Made by a program: the position numbers and the translations under genes. Of a stretch of 64,000 bases of DNA, positions 17,985 to 26,966 are shown one piece after another. The number at the start of each line of letters is the position of its first letter. Within the stretch, counting starts at the first letter, position 1. Source of the stretch: Mitsuokella multacida DSM 20544 (lineage in GTDB: Bacteria > Bacillota > Negativicutes > Selenomonadales > Selenomonadaceae); the NCBI RefSeq assembly GCF_000155955.1, contig NZ_GG697143.2, forward strand, positions 554 to 64,553, read 5' to 3'. The notes beneath the pieces were generated by a model that saw only the letters and a list, made by a program, of their open reading frames with translations, was not told where the DNA came from and ran no database searches.

Positions 17985-19679
17985 TGAGATGCGGCTGAAG
18001 AACGGCGTCGTCTCGAGGTAGATCTCGAAGGTGCGCGGCCACGGGAAACTCATGTCGGCCTGCATGTCGTGGAGCTGCAGATAGATGGTGCCGGAAGGCG
18101 CATCGACAGGGAATGGCGCGCGGAAGGCGGCGGTGTTCTTGTAGACGAGCAGGTGGCGCGTCATCGAGGTGCGCAGCATGAGATTGGCCCAGCGGTAGTT
18201 GCGGTCGAGGTCGAGGTCGGCCGTGTTGACGTAGCCCGCCTTCTTGAGCGAGCCGTTGATGGTATCGATGTCTTCCTTGAGGTAGAAGTAATCCTCGAGG
18301 ATGCGGTTCTCGAGGAAGCGGACCTGTGCGGCGGCGAGGCCGATGGCCTGCCCGTCGTCGGTGACAGTGGAGAGGGAGGAGCGGTAGAGGCAGGCCTGGG
18401 CGATTGCCGTGCCGAGCGCGTTACTCGTCGTGTTCCAGCCGGCGTAGGCGAGCAGGCGGTTGACGGGGAAGCCGGCCTCGATGAGCTGCGGCAGGACGGT
18501 CTCTGCGCTGTCGAAGTGCTTGCTGAGGTCGACGAGCGCCGTCGGCTGCCCCTTGGCGATGTTTTCCTCGAGCAGGCTCACGCAGGCGCCGCGGCTCCAA
18601 AGCGTGTCCTTGTCGGAGTCATTCGTCGAGACGAGCAGCGTGAAGTCGGCCTCCTCTGGCGAGGCAGCAGGCGTGCCGCCCGCAAGGCGTATCTTTTCCT
18701 CGGTGCAGATGCCGGTCGGCACGGCCATGTAGGGCATGACGCGGTCGTGCGCGCCGGGGTCGTTGTACTGGACAAAGATCTTCGGCGCGTAGCCTGTCGT
18801 CTCGTTGTGCCAGGCGGCGAGCAGCGACAGGGCAATCTCGTCGGCGCCGTGTGTCAGGAAGACTTGGCGATCGGTCAGGCCGAGGTCCTGGATGTAGCCC
18901 AGCAGATTGTACTTCTCGATGTTCGGGATGCCGTATTCCTCGCCGTCGTCCTGCCCGAGCACGAGGCGCGTGATGGTCCCGTCATGCGTGAGGTCGATGA
19001 GCCGCTCATTGAGGGCGGCGTTCTCCTCGAAGTGCGCGAGGTAGCGCGCGAGGCTCGCGGGCGGAATCTTCGCCTTGAGCGCAGCGAGCTTTTCCTCGTC
19101 GACGGGCAGGCCCGCCGCCTGGCGGCCGACGAGGCGCGAGTAGGCCATGATGTCGCGCCGCTCGTCGTAGCCGTCAATCGTGTCCTGCGGCGTCAGGCGC
19201 GGCAGGATGCTGAAGGCGTAGATGGGCACGGCGGGATTCGCCGCGTGGAGCTCGTGGAAGAAGGCGAAGAGTTCCTCGACTTCCGCGGGCGTTGCCTGCT
19301 TCTCACGGGCCGTCAGCAGGCCGCCGTAGAGCAGCTGGTCGACGGAGAGGAAAATGGCCTCAGTCTGGCCCTTGGCCATTTCTTCTAGCAGCCAGCGGCG
19401 CATGCCCTTCGTGTCGCCGGGCTGCGAGTAGTAGTCCTGCAGCTCGTGCGGCGGCGTCACGACTTCCGTGCCGCCGATGCGCCCCGCATCGATGACGAAC
19501 TGGCGGCAGGGCGGGCGGCCGTCGAGCGGCACGAGGATGACATGGTGCTCCGTCGTTTCCTGCGGCGAGATGGGCGTGCCAGCAGGGTGGTGCAGTGCCC
19601 GCAGATTCCAGAGCCCGAGCGCGAGGAGCGGCACGAGCACGAGGATCAAGAGCGCGCTCCGCTTTCGATATCGTTCCAA
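17982..19679 (-). CDS. DUF4127 family protein, membrane-anchored
   Basis: 565 residues. An N-terminal hydrophobic segment (about 8-27) acts as signal anchor. The rest matches my memory of DUF4127: VPLDGRPPCRQFVIDAGRIGG, FLSVDQLLYGGLLTAR, IYAFSILPRLTP, LGQDDGEEYGIPNIEK and LLAYAGWNTTSNALGTAIAQ. The family has no established function that I know. It is one of only two genes on this strand in the first 48 kb. Confidence 0.82.
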   Translation of the reverse strand: MERYRKRSALLILVLVPLLALGLWNLRALHHPAGTPISPQETTEHHVILVPLDGRPPCRQFVIDAGRIGGTEVVTPPHELQDYYSQPGDTKGMRRWLLEEMAKGQTEAIFLSVDQLLYGGLLTAREKQATPAEVEELFAFFHELHAANPAVPIYAFSILPRLTPQDTIDGYDERRDIMAYSRLVGRQAAGLPVDEEKLAALKAKIPPASLARYLAHFEENAALNERLIDLTHDGTITRLVLGQDDGEEYGIPNIEKYNLLGYIQDLGLTDRQVFLTHGADEIALSLLAAWHNETTGYAPKIFVQYNDPGAHDRVMPYMAVPTGICTEEKIRLAGGTPAASPEEADFTLLVSTNDSDKDTLWSRGACVSLLEENIAKGQPTALVDLSKHFDSAETVLPQLIEAGFPVNRLLAYAGWNTTSNALGTAIAQACLYRSSLSTVTDDGQAIGLAAAQVRFLENRILEDYFYLKEDIDTINGSLKKAGYVNTADLDLDRNYRWANLMLRTSMTRHLLVYKNTAAFRAPFPVDAPSGTIYLQLHDMQADMSFPWPRTFEIYLETTPFFSRIS

Positions 19680-19804
19680 AGAGATGCCCTCACTTTCATT
19701 CCAAACTTTTGGTACGCGCTAATTATACCATTAAAGGTTCACGAAAACGAGAAAATATGTTAGAATGAATCTGTTTATAGGCTTTTGTGTTTGGAGTGGA
19801 ACGT

Positions 19805-20377
19805 ATGCGAATCATAACGGGCTCGGCGCGGGGCTGCCGCCTCAAGACGCCGAAGGGGCAGGCGACGCGCCCGACGTCGGACCGGATCAAGGAGTCCCTG
19901 TTCAACATCCTTGGCTCGAAGGTGTACGGGCGCAAGGTCCTCGACATCTTCGCGGGCACGGGGAACCTCGGACTCGAGGCCCTGTCGCGCGGCGCTGCCT
20001 CGGCCTGCTTCGTCGACCAGGCGACGGCAGCGCTGATCCGCGAGAACGCCGTACACACGCGCCTGCAGGACCGCGCCACTGTCCATGGCGGCGATGTCTT
20101 CGCGCAGCTCGCGCGCTTTGAGCAGGGCGGGGCGTCCTTCAATCTGATCTTCTGCGATCCGCCGTACCACAAGGGTCTCTTTGAGCGGGCACTGACTTTC
20201 TTTGACGAGAGCGCGGTGCTCGCCCATGACGGCATCCTCGTCGTCGAGCACGGCGCGGATGAGAATACCATGCCAGAGCTCGCAAAGCTCAGCTGTGTGC
20301 TGAACCGCCGCTACGGTCACACGACGCAGCTGAGCTTCTTCCAGCGCAAGGCGTATCTTGAGGAGGAGGATATATGA
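19805..20377 (+). CDS. rsmD: 16S rRNA (guanine(966)-N(2))-methyltransferase RsmD
   Basis: 190 residues. SAM-binding motif DIFAGTGNLGLEALSRGA and catalytic motif IFCDPPYHKG (the DPPY form of NPPY) are visible, with the family N-terminus MRIITGSARGCRLKTPKG and TRPTSDRIKESLFNIL. ATG 19805 is chosen because the protein then begins as in other RsmD. It overlaps coaD by 4 bases, a conserved pairing. Confidence 0.96.
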   Translation: MRIITGSARGCRLKTPKGQATRPTSDRIKESLFNILGSKVYGRKVLDIFAGTGNLGLEALSRGAASACFVDQATAALIRENAVHTRLQDRATVHGGDVFAQLARFEQGGASFNLIFCDPPYHKGLFERALTFFDESAVLAHDGILVVEHGADENTMPELAKLSCVLNRRYGHTTQLSFFQRKAYLEEEDI

Positions 20378-20844
20378 GGCGTGCCGTCTGTTCCGGCAGT
20401 TTCGACCCCGTCACGAATGGCCACATCGACATCTTCGAGCGGGCCAGCACGATGTTTGACGAGATCATCATCTGCGTGTTCCACAACGTGAATAAGCAGG
20501 CGTTCTTTCCGGTCGAAGAGCGCGTGCGCTTCCTGCGCGAGGCGACTGCCCGCATCGGGAATGTCAAGGTCGATTCGTTCTCGGGGCTCATCACGGACTA
20601 CATGAAGGCGCATGAGGCACATGTCATCGTGCGCGGCGTCCGTTCCATCAAGGACCTCGAGTACGAGCAGAACGAGGCCTACATGATTCGCCATCTGGAA
20701 CCTGACATCGACACGGTCTTCCTCTTGACGCGGCCGGAGTATTCTTTCGTGAGCTCCTCGGGCATACGGGAGCTCATCCGTTTCCACGGTGATGTACACG
20801 GCCTGGTTCCACCCTGCGTGGAGCAGGCAATCCATAGATTATAG
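20374..20844 (+). CDS. coaD: Phosphopantetheine adenylyltransferase
   Basis: 156 residues. It shows the nucleotidyltransferase motif GSFDPVTNGHIDI and the C-terminal YSFVSSSGIRELIRFHGDV. It adenylates 4'-phosphopantetheine in coenzyme A synthesis. The start overlaps the rsmD stop as ATGA. Confidence 0.97.
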   Translation: MRRAVCSGSFDPVTNGHIDIFERASTMFDEIIICVFHNVNKQAFFPVEERVRFLREATARIGNVKVDSFSGLITDYMKAHEAHVIVRGVRSIKDLEYEQNEAYMIRHLEPDIDTVFLLTRPEYSFVSSSGIRELIRFHGDVHGLVPPCVEQAIHRL

Positions 20845-20908
20845 ATTCCATCATGCAAGCAATTCAAGGTGTTCAGGAGTTCAGGAAAAGAAAGGGAGTA
20901 AGCGGAAT

Positions 20909-21526
20909 ATGGGAGTACGCGAGACTTTAGATAATATCGAGAACATGGTGGCCACGGCCAAGACCTTCCCGTTCACGGGCCACATCCTCATCAACGACAA
21001 CGACCTCGTCCACTACGTGGAGGAGCTTCGCAACGACCTGCCGAAGGAGCTCGAGAAGGCAGATGCCATCATGAAGCAGCGCGAGGGCATCATCAAGGAT
21101 GCGCAGCGTGAGGCTGAGCACATCCGCAAGGAGGCGCAGGACCAGGCTGCCCTGATGGTGGAGCACAGCGAGATCGTCATGCAGTCGAAGCAGCGCGGCA
21201 AGGAGATCCTGCAGCAGACGCAGCAGCAGTCGAAGGAGATGATTGACGCGGCCAAGGCACAGGCGCAGGAGCTAAAGGACAATGTCGACCTCTATGCGAA
21301 CCAGGTCTTCGAGCAGCTCATCGCACATGTCTCGCGCACATTCGAGGGCGTCCAACAGGCGCAGGACGGTGTGAAGCAGGCTGCTACAGGCGTCCAGCAG
21401 GTCACGCAGGGCCTGCAGCAGGCCCTGCAAGTCCTGCAGACCGCCAAGGCCGGCCTCAACCAGCCGAAGCCGCCGGCACCGGCCAAAGAAGAGAAAGCGG
21501 AAGAACACCTGCCGGCTGAGCAATGA
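20909..21526 (+). CDS. Coiled-coil protein resembling V/F-type ATPase stator subunits
   Basis: 205 residues from ATG 20909 (AAAGGGAG upstream). The N-terminus (LDNIENMVATAKTFPFTGHILINDNDLVHYVEELRNDLPKEL) precedes a long charged helix (KREGIIKDAQREAEHIRKEAQDQAALMVEHSE) like b/E-type ATPase stalk proteins. Gln-rich heptads (QQAQDGVKQAATGVQQV) and a Pro/Glu tail follow. Similar proteins often follow coaD in Firmicutes. No membrane anchor and no rotary ATPase genes are near, so a role in an ATPase is doubtful. Confidence 0.7.
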   Translation: MGVRETLDNIENMVATAKTFPFTGHILINDNDLVHYVEELRNDLPKELEKADAIMKQREGIIKDAQREAEHIRKEAQDQAALMVEHSEIVMQSKQRGKEILQQTQQQSKEMIDAAKAQAQELKDNVDLYANQVFEQLIAHVSRTFEGVQQAQDGVKQAATGVQQVTQGLQQALQVLQTAKAGLNQPKPPAPAKEEKAEEHLPAEQ

Positions 21527-21540
21527 ACCGGATTATGTGG

Positions 21541-21569
21541 CCTATGATGCGAGCATCATAGGCTTTTTG
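21541..21569 (+). terminator. Terminator after the coiled-coil gene
   Basis: A perfect 10-bp stem cctatgatgc / gcatcatagg with a 2-base loop and then ctttttg. Confidence 0.85.
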
Positions 21570-21591
21570 TTTCAATGAGGAAGTGTAGAGT

Positions 21592-22344
21592 ATGACGGAC
21601 GAAGAGATCTGTTCGGTGCTCCGGCGCTACAAGCAGGGGAGCATCTCGGAGCGGGAGGCAGCGGCCTTCCTGGAGAAGTCCTCCGTCGAGGAGATGGGCT
21701 TCGCGGAGGTCGACCATGCGCGCGAACGGCGTCAGGGCTTTCCAGAGGTTATCTACGGCGAGGGCAAGACGGGCGAGCAGGTGCTCGCCATCATGGAGGC
21801 GTTGGCCGAGAAGAGTGCGGGCAGCGTCATGGCGACGCGCGTCAGCGCGGAGAAGGCCGCCTTTGTGCAGGAAAAGCTGCCGGAGGCAAGATACGATGAA
21901 GTATCACGCATCCTATACATCGAGCGGCCCGTGGTGCGGGATCCAGAGCGCATGATCCTGATCCTGTCGGCCGGCACGAGCGACATCCCCGTCGCGGAGG
22001 AGGCCCGGCTCACGGCGCATCTCTGCGGCAATACAGTCAAGGTGCACTACGACTGCGGCGTGGCCGGCATCCACCGGCTCTTTGCCCATAAGGCGGACAT
22101 CGAAGCGGCGAGGGTCATCATCGTCGTCGCCGGCATGGAGGGCGCGCTCGCGAGCGTCGTCGGCGGCCTGACGGACAAGCCTGTCATCGCCGTGCCGACG
22201 AGTGTCGGCTACGGGGCGGCGTTCCACGGCGTCACGGCCCTCTTGGCGATGCTCAGCAGCTGCGCGTCGGGCGTCAGCGTCGTCAACATCGACAACGGCT
22301 TCGGTGCCGGCGTGCTTGCGAGCAAGATCAACCACCTGCGCTGA
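21592..22344 (+). CDS. larB: Nickel-pincer cofactor biosynthesis protein LarB
   Basis: 250 residues. The C-terminal half is PurE-like: ILSAGTSDIPVAEEARLTAHLCGNTVKVHYDCGVAGIHRLF, VVAGMEGALASVVGGLTDKPVIAVPTSVGYG and VNIDNGFGAG. LarB carboxylates nicotinic acid adenine dinucleotide, the first step toward the nickel-pincer nucleotide cofactor of LarA-type racemases. larC follows; larE and larA are not in this window. Confidence 0.94.
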   Translation: MTDEEICSVLRRYKQGSISEREAAAFLEKSSVEEMGFAEVDHARERRQGFPEVIYGEGKTGEQVLAIMEALAEKSAGSVMATRVSAEKAAFVQEKLPEARYDEVSRILYIERPVVRDPERMILILSAGTSDIPVAEEARLTAHLCGNTVKVHYDCGVAGIHRLFAHKADIEAARVIIVVAGMEGALASVVGGLTDKPVIAVPTSVGYGAAFHGVTALLAMLSSCASGVSVVNIDNGFGAGVLASKINHLR

Positions 22345-22355
22345 GGAGGATGAAT

Positions 22356-23588
22356 ATGAAAGCGATTTATCTCGATTGTTTCTCGGGCATCAGCGGCAAC
22401 ATGCTGCTCGGTGCCTTCCTGGCGGCGGGCGTGCCGGAGGCACATCTGCGCGCCGAGCTCGCGAAGCTTCCCATCGAGGGCAGTTATGCGATGAAGGTGG
22501 AGCCCGTCGTGAAGAACGGCATTGCGGCCTGTTATGTCGATGTCCAGCTGCCCCATCATGGGCACCATGATGGAGAGCACGGGCACCATGAACACCGCAC
22601 GATGGCAGACATCCGCGCGCTGATTGAGGCGTCGTCTCTGACGGAGGCGGTCAAAGCGCGAAGCCTCGCCATCTTCGAGGTGCTGGCCGAGGCGGAGGGC
22701 AAGGTGCACGCGCGCCCTGCCGACATGGTGACGTTCCACGAGGTCGGCGCAGTCGACTCCATCCTCGACATCGTCGGCGCGGCCATCTGCCTCGACTACC
22801 TCGGCATCGAGCGCGTCTTTGCCTCAAAGGTCAATACGGGCTCGGGCTTCGTGCAGTGCGCGCATGGCCTCATGCCGGTGCCGGCTCCTGCCGTGGCTGA
22901 ACTCTTGCTCGACTGGCCGAACTATCATGTCGGTGCTGAGAAGGAGCTCACGACGCCGACGGGCGCGGCCTTCCTGCGCAGCCAGGCCTCTTTCTCGGAG
23001 AGTCTGCCAGAGGGCTTCCGGGCGGATGGCGTTTCCTATGGCGCCGGCACCTGGGACCTCGCAATCCCCAATGTGCTGCGGCTCTACATCGGAGAGGTGG
23101 CAGAAAAAGAGGCGGAGCAGGGCTCGGATTTTCTCGTGCTCGAGACGAACATCGACGACATGAGCCCGCAGATCTACGGCTACCTCTATGAGCGGCTCTT
23201 CGCGGCCGGCGCACTCGATGTCTGGACAACGCCAATTGTCATGAAGAAGACACGGCCGGCGCAGATGCTCTCATTGCTCTGCCGCACGAGATCGAAGGAT
23301 GTATGTGCTTCTGTCATCCTGCGCGAGACGACGAGCATCGGCCTGCGCGTCCTTGAGGTGGCGGAGCGCATCGAGGCGGAGCGCGAGACGGTGCGCGTCG
23401 CGACGCCGTACGGTGAAGTCGCCTGCAAGCTCGCCTTCTGGCACGGCGTGCTCGTCAACAGCAAGCCGGAGTACGAGGATTGCTGCCTCTTGGCGCGACG
23501 GGCCGGCGTGCCGTTGAAGCAGGTGGAGGAGGCCGCCCGTCAGGCTTTGGCTGCTTCCTGCGCGACATTGCGAAGAATCAAGAAATAA
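22356..23588 (+). CDS. larC: Nickel insertion protein LarC (single uninterrupted ORF)
   Basis: 410 residues from ATG 22356, 6 bases after GGAGG (ATG 22350 lies on the ribosome-binding site). It begins AIYLDCFSGISGNMLLGAF and carries a histidine-rich loop (HHGHHDGEHGHHEH), FHEVGAVDSILDIVGAA, ELTTPTGAAFL and a C-terminal domain with ETNIDDMSPQIYGYLYERLF and TTPIVMKKTRPA. LarC is a CTP-dependent cyclometallase that inserts nickel. Both halves, which are made by frameshifting in Lactobacillus plantarum, are continuous here. Confidence 0.94.
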   Translation: MKAIYLDCFSGISGNMLLGAFLAAGVPEAHLRAELAKLPIEGSYAMKVEPVVKNGIAACYVDVQLPHHGHHDGEHGHHEHRTMADIRALIEASSLTEAVKARSLAIFEVLAEAEGKVHARPADMVTFHEVGAVDSILDIVGAAICLDYLGIERVFASKVNTGSGFVQCAHGLMPVPAPAVAELLLDWPNYHVGAEKELTTPTGAAFLRSQASFSESLPEGFRADGVSYGAGTWDLAIPNVLRLYIGEVAEKEAEQGSDFLVLETNIDDMSPQIYGYLYERLFAAGALDVWTTPIVMKKTRPAQMLSLLCRTRSKDVCASVILRETTSIGLRVLEVAERIEAERETVRVATPYGEVACKLAFWHGVLVNSKPEYEDCCLLARRAGVPLKQVEEAARQALAASCATLRRIKK

Positions 23589-23603
23589 AATGCGAAAACA
23601 GGC

Positions 23604-23632
23604 TTTACAACGCGATGAAGATAGCGTATAAT
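23604..23632 (+). promoter_or_regulatory. Promoter of the PTS permease gene
   Basis: TTTACA (23604-23609), a 17-bp spacer and TATAAT (23627-23632). Transcription would start near 23640 and run through a roughly 155-nt structured leader. Confidence 0.8.
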
Positions 23633-23666
23633 AAGGCCTGTTGAAACAAGATATGTTGTAACAAGG

Positions 23667-23764
23667 TTCGCGTGTTACTGGTCATGCAGGCATCAGCGAA
23701 GAGCAGCAGATCCCGTTTAGAGGAAGGGGACCTGTATAGCTGCTTTTTGCTGATGCCTTTTTGC
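23667..23764 (+). promoter_or_regulatory. GlcT-type antiterminator (RAT) and overlapping leader terminator
   Basis: The element at 23667-23700 has the ribonucleic antiterminator layout: outer stem ttcgc / gcgaa, then gtgttactg opposite caggcat, very close to the Bacillus ptsG RAT as I recall it. Its 3' side overlaps the 5' arm of a terminator, aggcatcagc (23688-23697) pairing with gctgatgcct (23749-23758) followed by TTTTT, with an inner agcagc / gctgct stem. The two structures are mutually exclusive. A PRD antiterminator gene follows the PTS gene. Confidence 0.85.
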
Positions 23765-23794
23765 GTGCCTGCACGCGGGGGAAAGGACGGTCTC

Positions 23795-25963
23795 ATGAAA
23801 GACGAAATCTTCAGCGTATTGCAGCGCGTCGGCCGCAGCTTCATGCTGCCAGTCGCCGTGCTGCCGATCGCCGGTATCCTGCTCGGCATCGGCGCATCGT
23901 TCACCAATCCGACGACCATCAAGACGTATGGTCTCGAAGCCATCTTCGGTGATGGCACGCTCCTCGGCGGCCTGCTGACCATCATGGCCAGCGCGGGCAG
24001 CACGATCTTCGGCAACCTGCCGATCATCTTCGCTGTCGGCGTCGCCATCGGCATGGCCAAGGCAGAGCGCGAGGTCGCAGCGCTCGCCGCCATGATCTCC
24101 TTCTTCGTCATGCACAGCGCCTGCAACGCCATGCTCAAGCTCAACGGCCAGATCCTGCCGGACGGCACGATCGCGCCGGGCGTGCTCGAGGGCACGATCG
24201 CGAGCTCGTGCGGCATCATGTCGTACCAGATGGGCGTCTTCGGCGGCATCATCGTCGGCATCGGCGTCGCGTACCTCCACAACAAGTTCCACAAGATCGT
24301 CCTGCCGAATGCGCTGTCGTTCTTCGGCGGCTCGCGCTTCGTGCCGATCATCTCGACGGTCGTCTACCTCTTCGTCGGCATCGCCCTCTACTTCATCTGG
24401 CCGCTGGCGCAGCAGGGCATCTTCGCACTCGGCAGCCTCGTCACGGGCACGGGCTACATCGGTACGCTGATCTTCGGTATCATCAAGCGCGCGCTGATCC
24501 CGTTCGGCCTGCACCACGTCTTCTACCTGCCGTTCTGGCAGACGGGCGTCGGCGGCTCGATGATGATCGACGGCCAGCTCGTTCAGGGCGGCCAGAACAT
24601 CTTCTTCGCTCAGCTCGCTTCGCCGAACGTCACGCACTTCAGCGCAGATGCGACGCGCTACTTCTCCGGTGAGTTCATCTTCATGATCTTCGGCCTGCCG
24701 GGCGCAGCCCTCGCCATGTACCGCTGCGCAAAGCCGTCGAAGAAGACGGCCGCCAAAGGTCTCTTGCTCTCCGCTGCCCTGACCTCGATGCTCACGGGTA
24801 TCACGGAGCCGATCGAGTTCTCCTTCCTCTTCGTCGCACCGGCACTCTTCGGCGTGCAGGTCATCCTCGCTGGCGCAGCCTACATGATTGCGCATATGCT
24901 CAACATCGCGGTCGGCCTGACATTCTCGGGCGGCCTGCTCGACCTCTTCATCTTTGGCATCCTGCAGGGTGAGGCGAAGACGAATTGGATGTACATCATC
25001 CCGGTCGGCATCATCTACTTCTTCCTCTACTACTTCATCTTCACTTGGATGATCAAGAAATTCGACTTCAAGACGCCGGGCCGCGAGGACGACGACGAGG
25101 AGACGAAGCTCTACACGAAGGCAGACTACCAGGCCAAGAAGGGCGCTGGCGCAAACGGCGGTTCGCAGCAGAGCGTCGAGGATGCCAAGAGCTCGATGAT
25201 CGCACGCGGCCTCGGCAGCAAGAAGAACATCACGTCGGTCGACTGCTGCGCGACGCGCCTGCGCTGCTCGGTAGCAGATTCCTCGCTCGTCAACGAGAAG
25301 ATCCTCAAGGCAACGGGCGCTGTCGGCGTCATCGTCAAGGGCACGGGCGTCCAGGTCATCTACGGACCGCAGGTCGCCGTCATCAAGGCAAACCTCGAGA
25401 CGTATCTCGAGACGGCTCCGGATGTCGAGCCAGAGCTCGATGCCCCGGCAGAAGCACCGAAGGCAGAAGAGGCGCCGAAGGCTGAAGAGAAGCCGTCTGC
25501 TGCACCGCAGGCCGCAACGCATGCCCTCTGCACGCCGGTTGCCGGCGATGTCCATCCAATTGCAGAAGCGCCGGACGAGGCGTTCGCGAGCAAGATGATG
25601 GGCGACGGCTACTTCGTCTATCCGACGGAAGAGACGGTCTACGCACCAGCTGACGGCGAAGTCGTCTTCGTCTTCGACACGAAGCACGCCATCGGCATGA
25701 AGGCCGCTGACGGCACGGAGTACCTGCTGCACATCGGCGTTGACACGGTCAACCTCGGCGGCAAGGGCTTCGAGGTATTCGTCGAGAACGGCCAGAAGGT
25801 CAAGAAGGGCGACAAGCTCATGCACTTCGACGACGCCTTCATCAAGGCAAATGCCAAGTCGGATGCCTGCCTCGTCATCTTCACGGGTCTGCAGGAAGGC
25901 CAGTCCATCCAGATGGAAAAGACGGGTGCAGTCAAGGCACTCGACGAAGTGGCGAAATTCTAA
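23795..25963 (+). CDS. PTS glucose/N-acetylglucosamine-type permease EIICBA
   Basis: 722 residues from ATG 23795. EIIC spans about 1-425 (SFMLPVAVLPIAGILLGIG, LIPFGLHHVFYLPFWQTG, TGITEPIEFSFLF). EIIB spans about 475-540 with phospho-Cys485 in CCATRLR. An Ala/Pro/Glu linker leads to EIIA, about 575-722, with active His646 in LLHIGVDTV. It imports and phosphorylates a hexose using HPr. The RAT leader and neighbouring antiterminator favour glucose, but GlcNAc is possible. EI and HPr genes are not in the window. Confidence 0.93.
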   Translation: MKDEIFSVLQRVGRSFMLPVAVLPIAGILLGIGASFTNPTTIKTYGLEAIFGDGTLLGGLLTIMASAGSTIFGNLPIIFAVGVAIGMAKAEREVAALAAMISFFVMHSACNAMLKLNGQILPDGTIAPGVLEGTIASSCGIMSYQMGVFGGIIVGIGVAYLHNKFHKIVLPNALSFFGGSRFVPIISTVVYLFVGIALYFIWPLAQQGIFALGSLVTGTGYIGTLIFGIIKRALIPFGLHHVFYLPFWQTGVGGSMMIDGQLVQGGQNIFFAQLASPNVTHFSADATRYFSGEFIFMIFGLPGAALAMYRCAKPSKKTAAKGLLLSAALTSMLTGITEPIEFSFLFVAPALFGVQVILAGAAYMIAHMLNIAVGLTFSGGLLDLFIFGILQGEAKTNWMYIIPVGIIYFFLYYFIFTWMIKKFDFKTPGREDDDEETKLYTKADYQAKKGAGANGGSQQSVEDAKSSMIARGLGSKKNITSVDCCATRLRCSVADSSLVNEKILKATGAVGVIVKGTGVQVIYGPQVAVIKANLETYLETAPDVEPELDAPAEAPKAEEAPKAEEKPSAAPQAATHALCTPVAGDVHPIAEAPDEAFASKMMGDGYFVYPTEETVYAPADGEVVFVFDTKHAIGMKAADGTEYLLHIGVDTVNLGGKGFEVFVENGQKVKKGDKLMHFDDAFIKANAKSDACLVIFTGLQEGQSIQMEKTGAVKALDEVAKF

Positions 25964-25974
25964 GCAAATCCAGT

Positions 25975-26044
25975 CATTATAACCTATGACATGAAAAATC
26001 TCCTTGTATGGCTATAGCACATAACCTCTGTATCGGTTATAATG
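25975..26044 (+). promoter_or_regulatory. Inverted repeats and promoter upstream of the antiterminator gene
   Basis: A perfect 10-bp inverted repeat, cattataacc (25975-25984) and ggttataatg (26035-26044), contains a nested ataacc / ggttat pair (26021-26026 / 26035-26040) that overlaps the -10 hexamer TATAAT (26038-26043). The -35 is weak. The arrangement could be an operator. Confidence 0.5.
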
Positions 26045-26069
26045 ATAGCATCATATAAGGAGGTTTTTT

Positions 26070-26891
26070 ATGTTTCGTGTCATAAAGCCTTTGAACAACA
26101 ACGGGCTCCTGGCGCTGACGGAAGAGGGCCGGGAGGTCATCCTGCTCGGCAAGGGCATCGGCTTCGGAAAGAAGAGCGGTGAGCGCATCGAGAGCCTGAC
26201 GTGTCTGCCACAGGCCAAGGTCTACCATCTCGTCACGGATGATGAAAACAGCGCGCTGCAGCGCGTCAACGGCCTCGACCCGCACGCAGTCGAGCTCGCG
26301 GCGCGCGTGCTCGACGAGGCGCGCAAGTCGTTCCCCGCCATGACCGACGACATCCTGCTGCCGATGGCGGACCACATCGCGATGGCGCTCGAGCGCTGCC
26401 GCCGCGGCATCCGCCTGCCCAATCCGCTGCAGCACGACATCATGGTGATGTTTCCCGACGAGTACCGCATCGCGGAGCAGGGCCTCCACGCAATCGAGCG
26501 CGAAGAGGGCCTGAGCCTGCCGCCTGAAGAGGCGGGCTACCTCTCGCTGCACATCCATGCGGGCATCAGCGAGCAGAATGCCGGGGACAGCCTGACGAAC
26601 ATCCGGCTGGCCGCCGACTGCATCGCGAAGATCGAAACAGAGCTCGGCATCTCGCTGCGGCGCACGGAACTTAAGTACACGCGGCTCATCAGCCATGTCT
26701 GCTACATGATCTTGCGCATCCGCGCGCAGGAGGAAGTGCCGCTGCAGATGGATGAGTACGTGCGTAAGATGTACCCGCGTGCCTACCAGCTCGCCGAGAA
26801 GCTCTGCAAGGCGCTCGAGGAAAAACTCTGCCTGCCCATCTCTTCCGCAGAGGTCACGCTGCTCGCCATCCACATCCAGCGCGTGCTCTAG
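26070..26891 (+). CDS. glcT: PRD-containing transcriptional antiterminator (LicT/GlcT family)
   Basis: 273 residues. An N-terminal RNA-binding CAT domain (1-55: MFRVIKPLNNNGLLALTEEGREVILLGKGIGFG) is followed by two PTS regulation domains with conserved histidines (ADHIAMALERC and GYLSLHIHAGI; LISHVCYMILRI and LLAIHIQRVL). It should bind the RAT upstream of the PTS gene and be controlled by phosphorylation. AAGGAGG precedes the ATG. The GlcT assignment rests on the linked RAT. Confidence 0.88.
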   Translation: MFRVIKPLNNNGLLALTEEGREVILLGKGIGFGKKSGERIESLTCLPQAKVYHLVTDDENSALQRVNGLDPHAVELAARVLDEARKSFPAMTDDILLPMADHIAMALERCRRGIRLPNPLQHDIMVMFPDEYRIAEQGLHAIEREEGLSLPPEEAGYLSLHIHAGISEQNAGDSLTNIRLAADCIAKIETELGISLRRTELKYTRLISHVCYMILRIRAQEEVPLQMDEYVRKMYPRAYQLAEKLCKALEEKLCLPISSAEVTLLAIHIQRVL

Positions 26892-26916
26892 GGAAGGCGA
26901 ACTTGCCACTAGATAC

Positions 26917-26946
26917 TTGACAAAGGAATGGGCACATCGCTATAAT
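26917..26946 (+). promoter_or_regulatory. Promoter of yceD-rpmF with very short leader
   Basis: TTGACA (26917-26922), an 18-bp spacer and TATAAT (26941-26946). The expected start near 26953 falls on the ribosome-binding site GGAGGT (26951-26956). Confidence 0.85.
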
Positions 26947-26966
26947 GTATGGAGGTTGATGCTGAT

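Noticed and set aside
23717-25825. A 702-codon antisense frame over the PTS permease
   Set aside because: Same cause; it lacks any family resemblance and the sense protein is clear.
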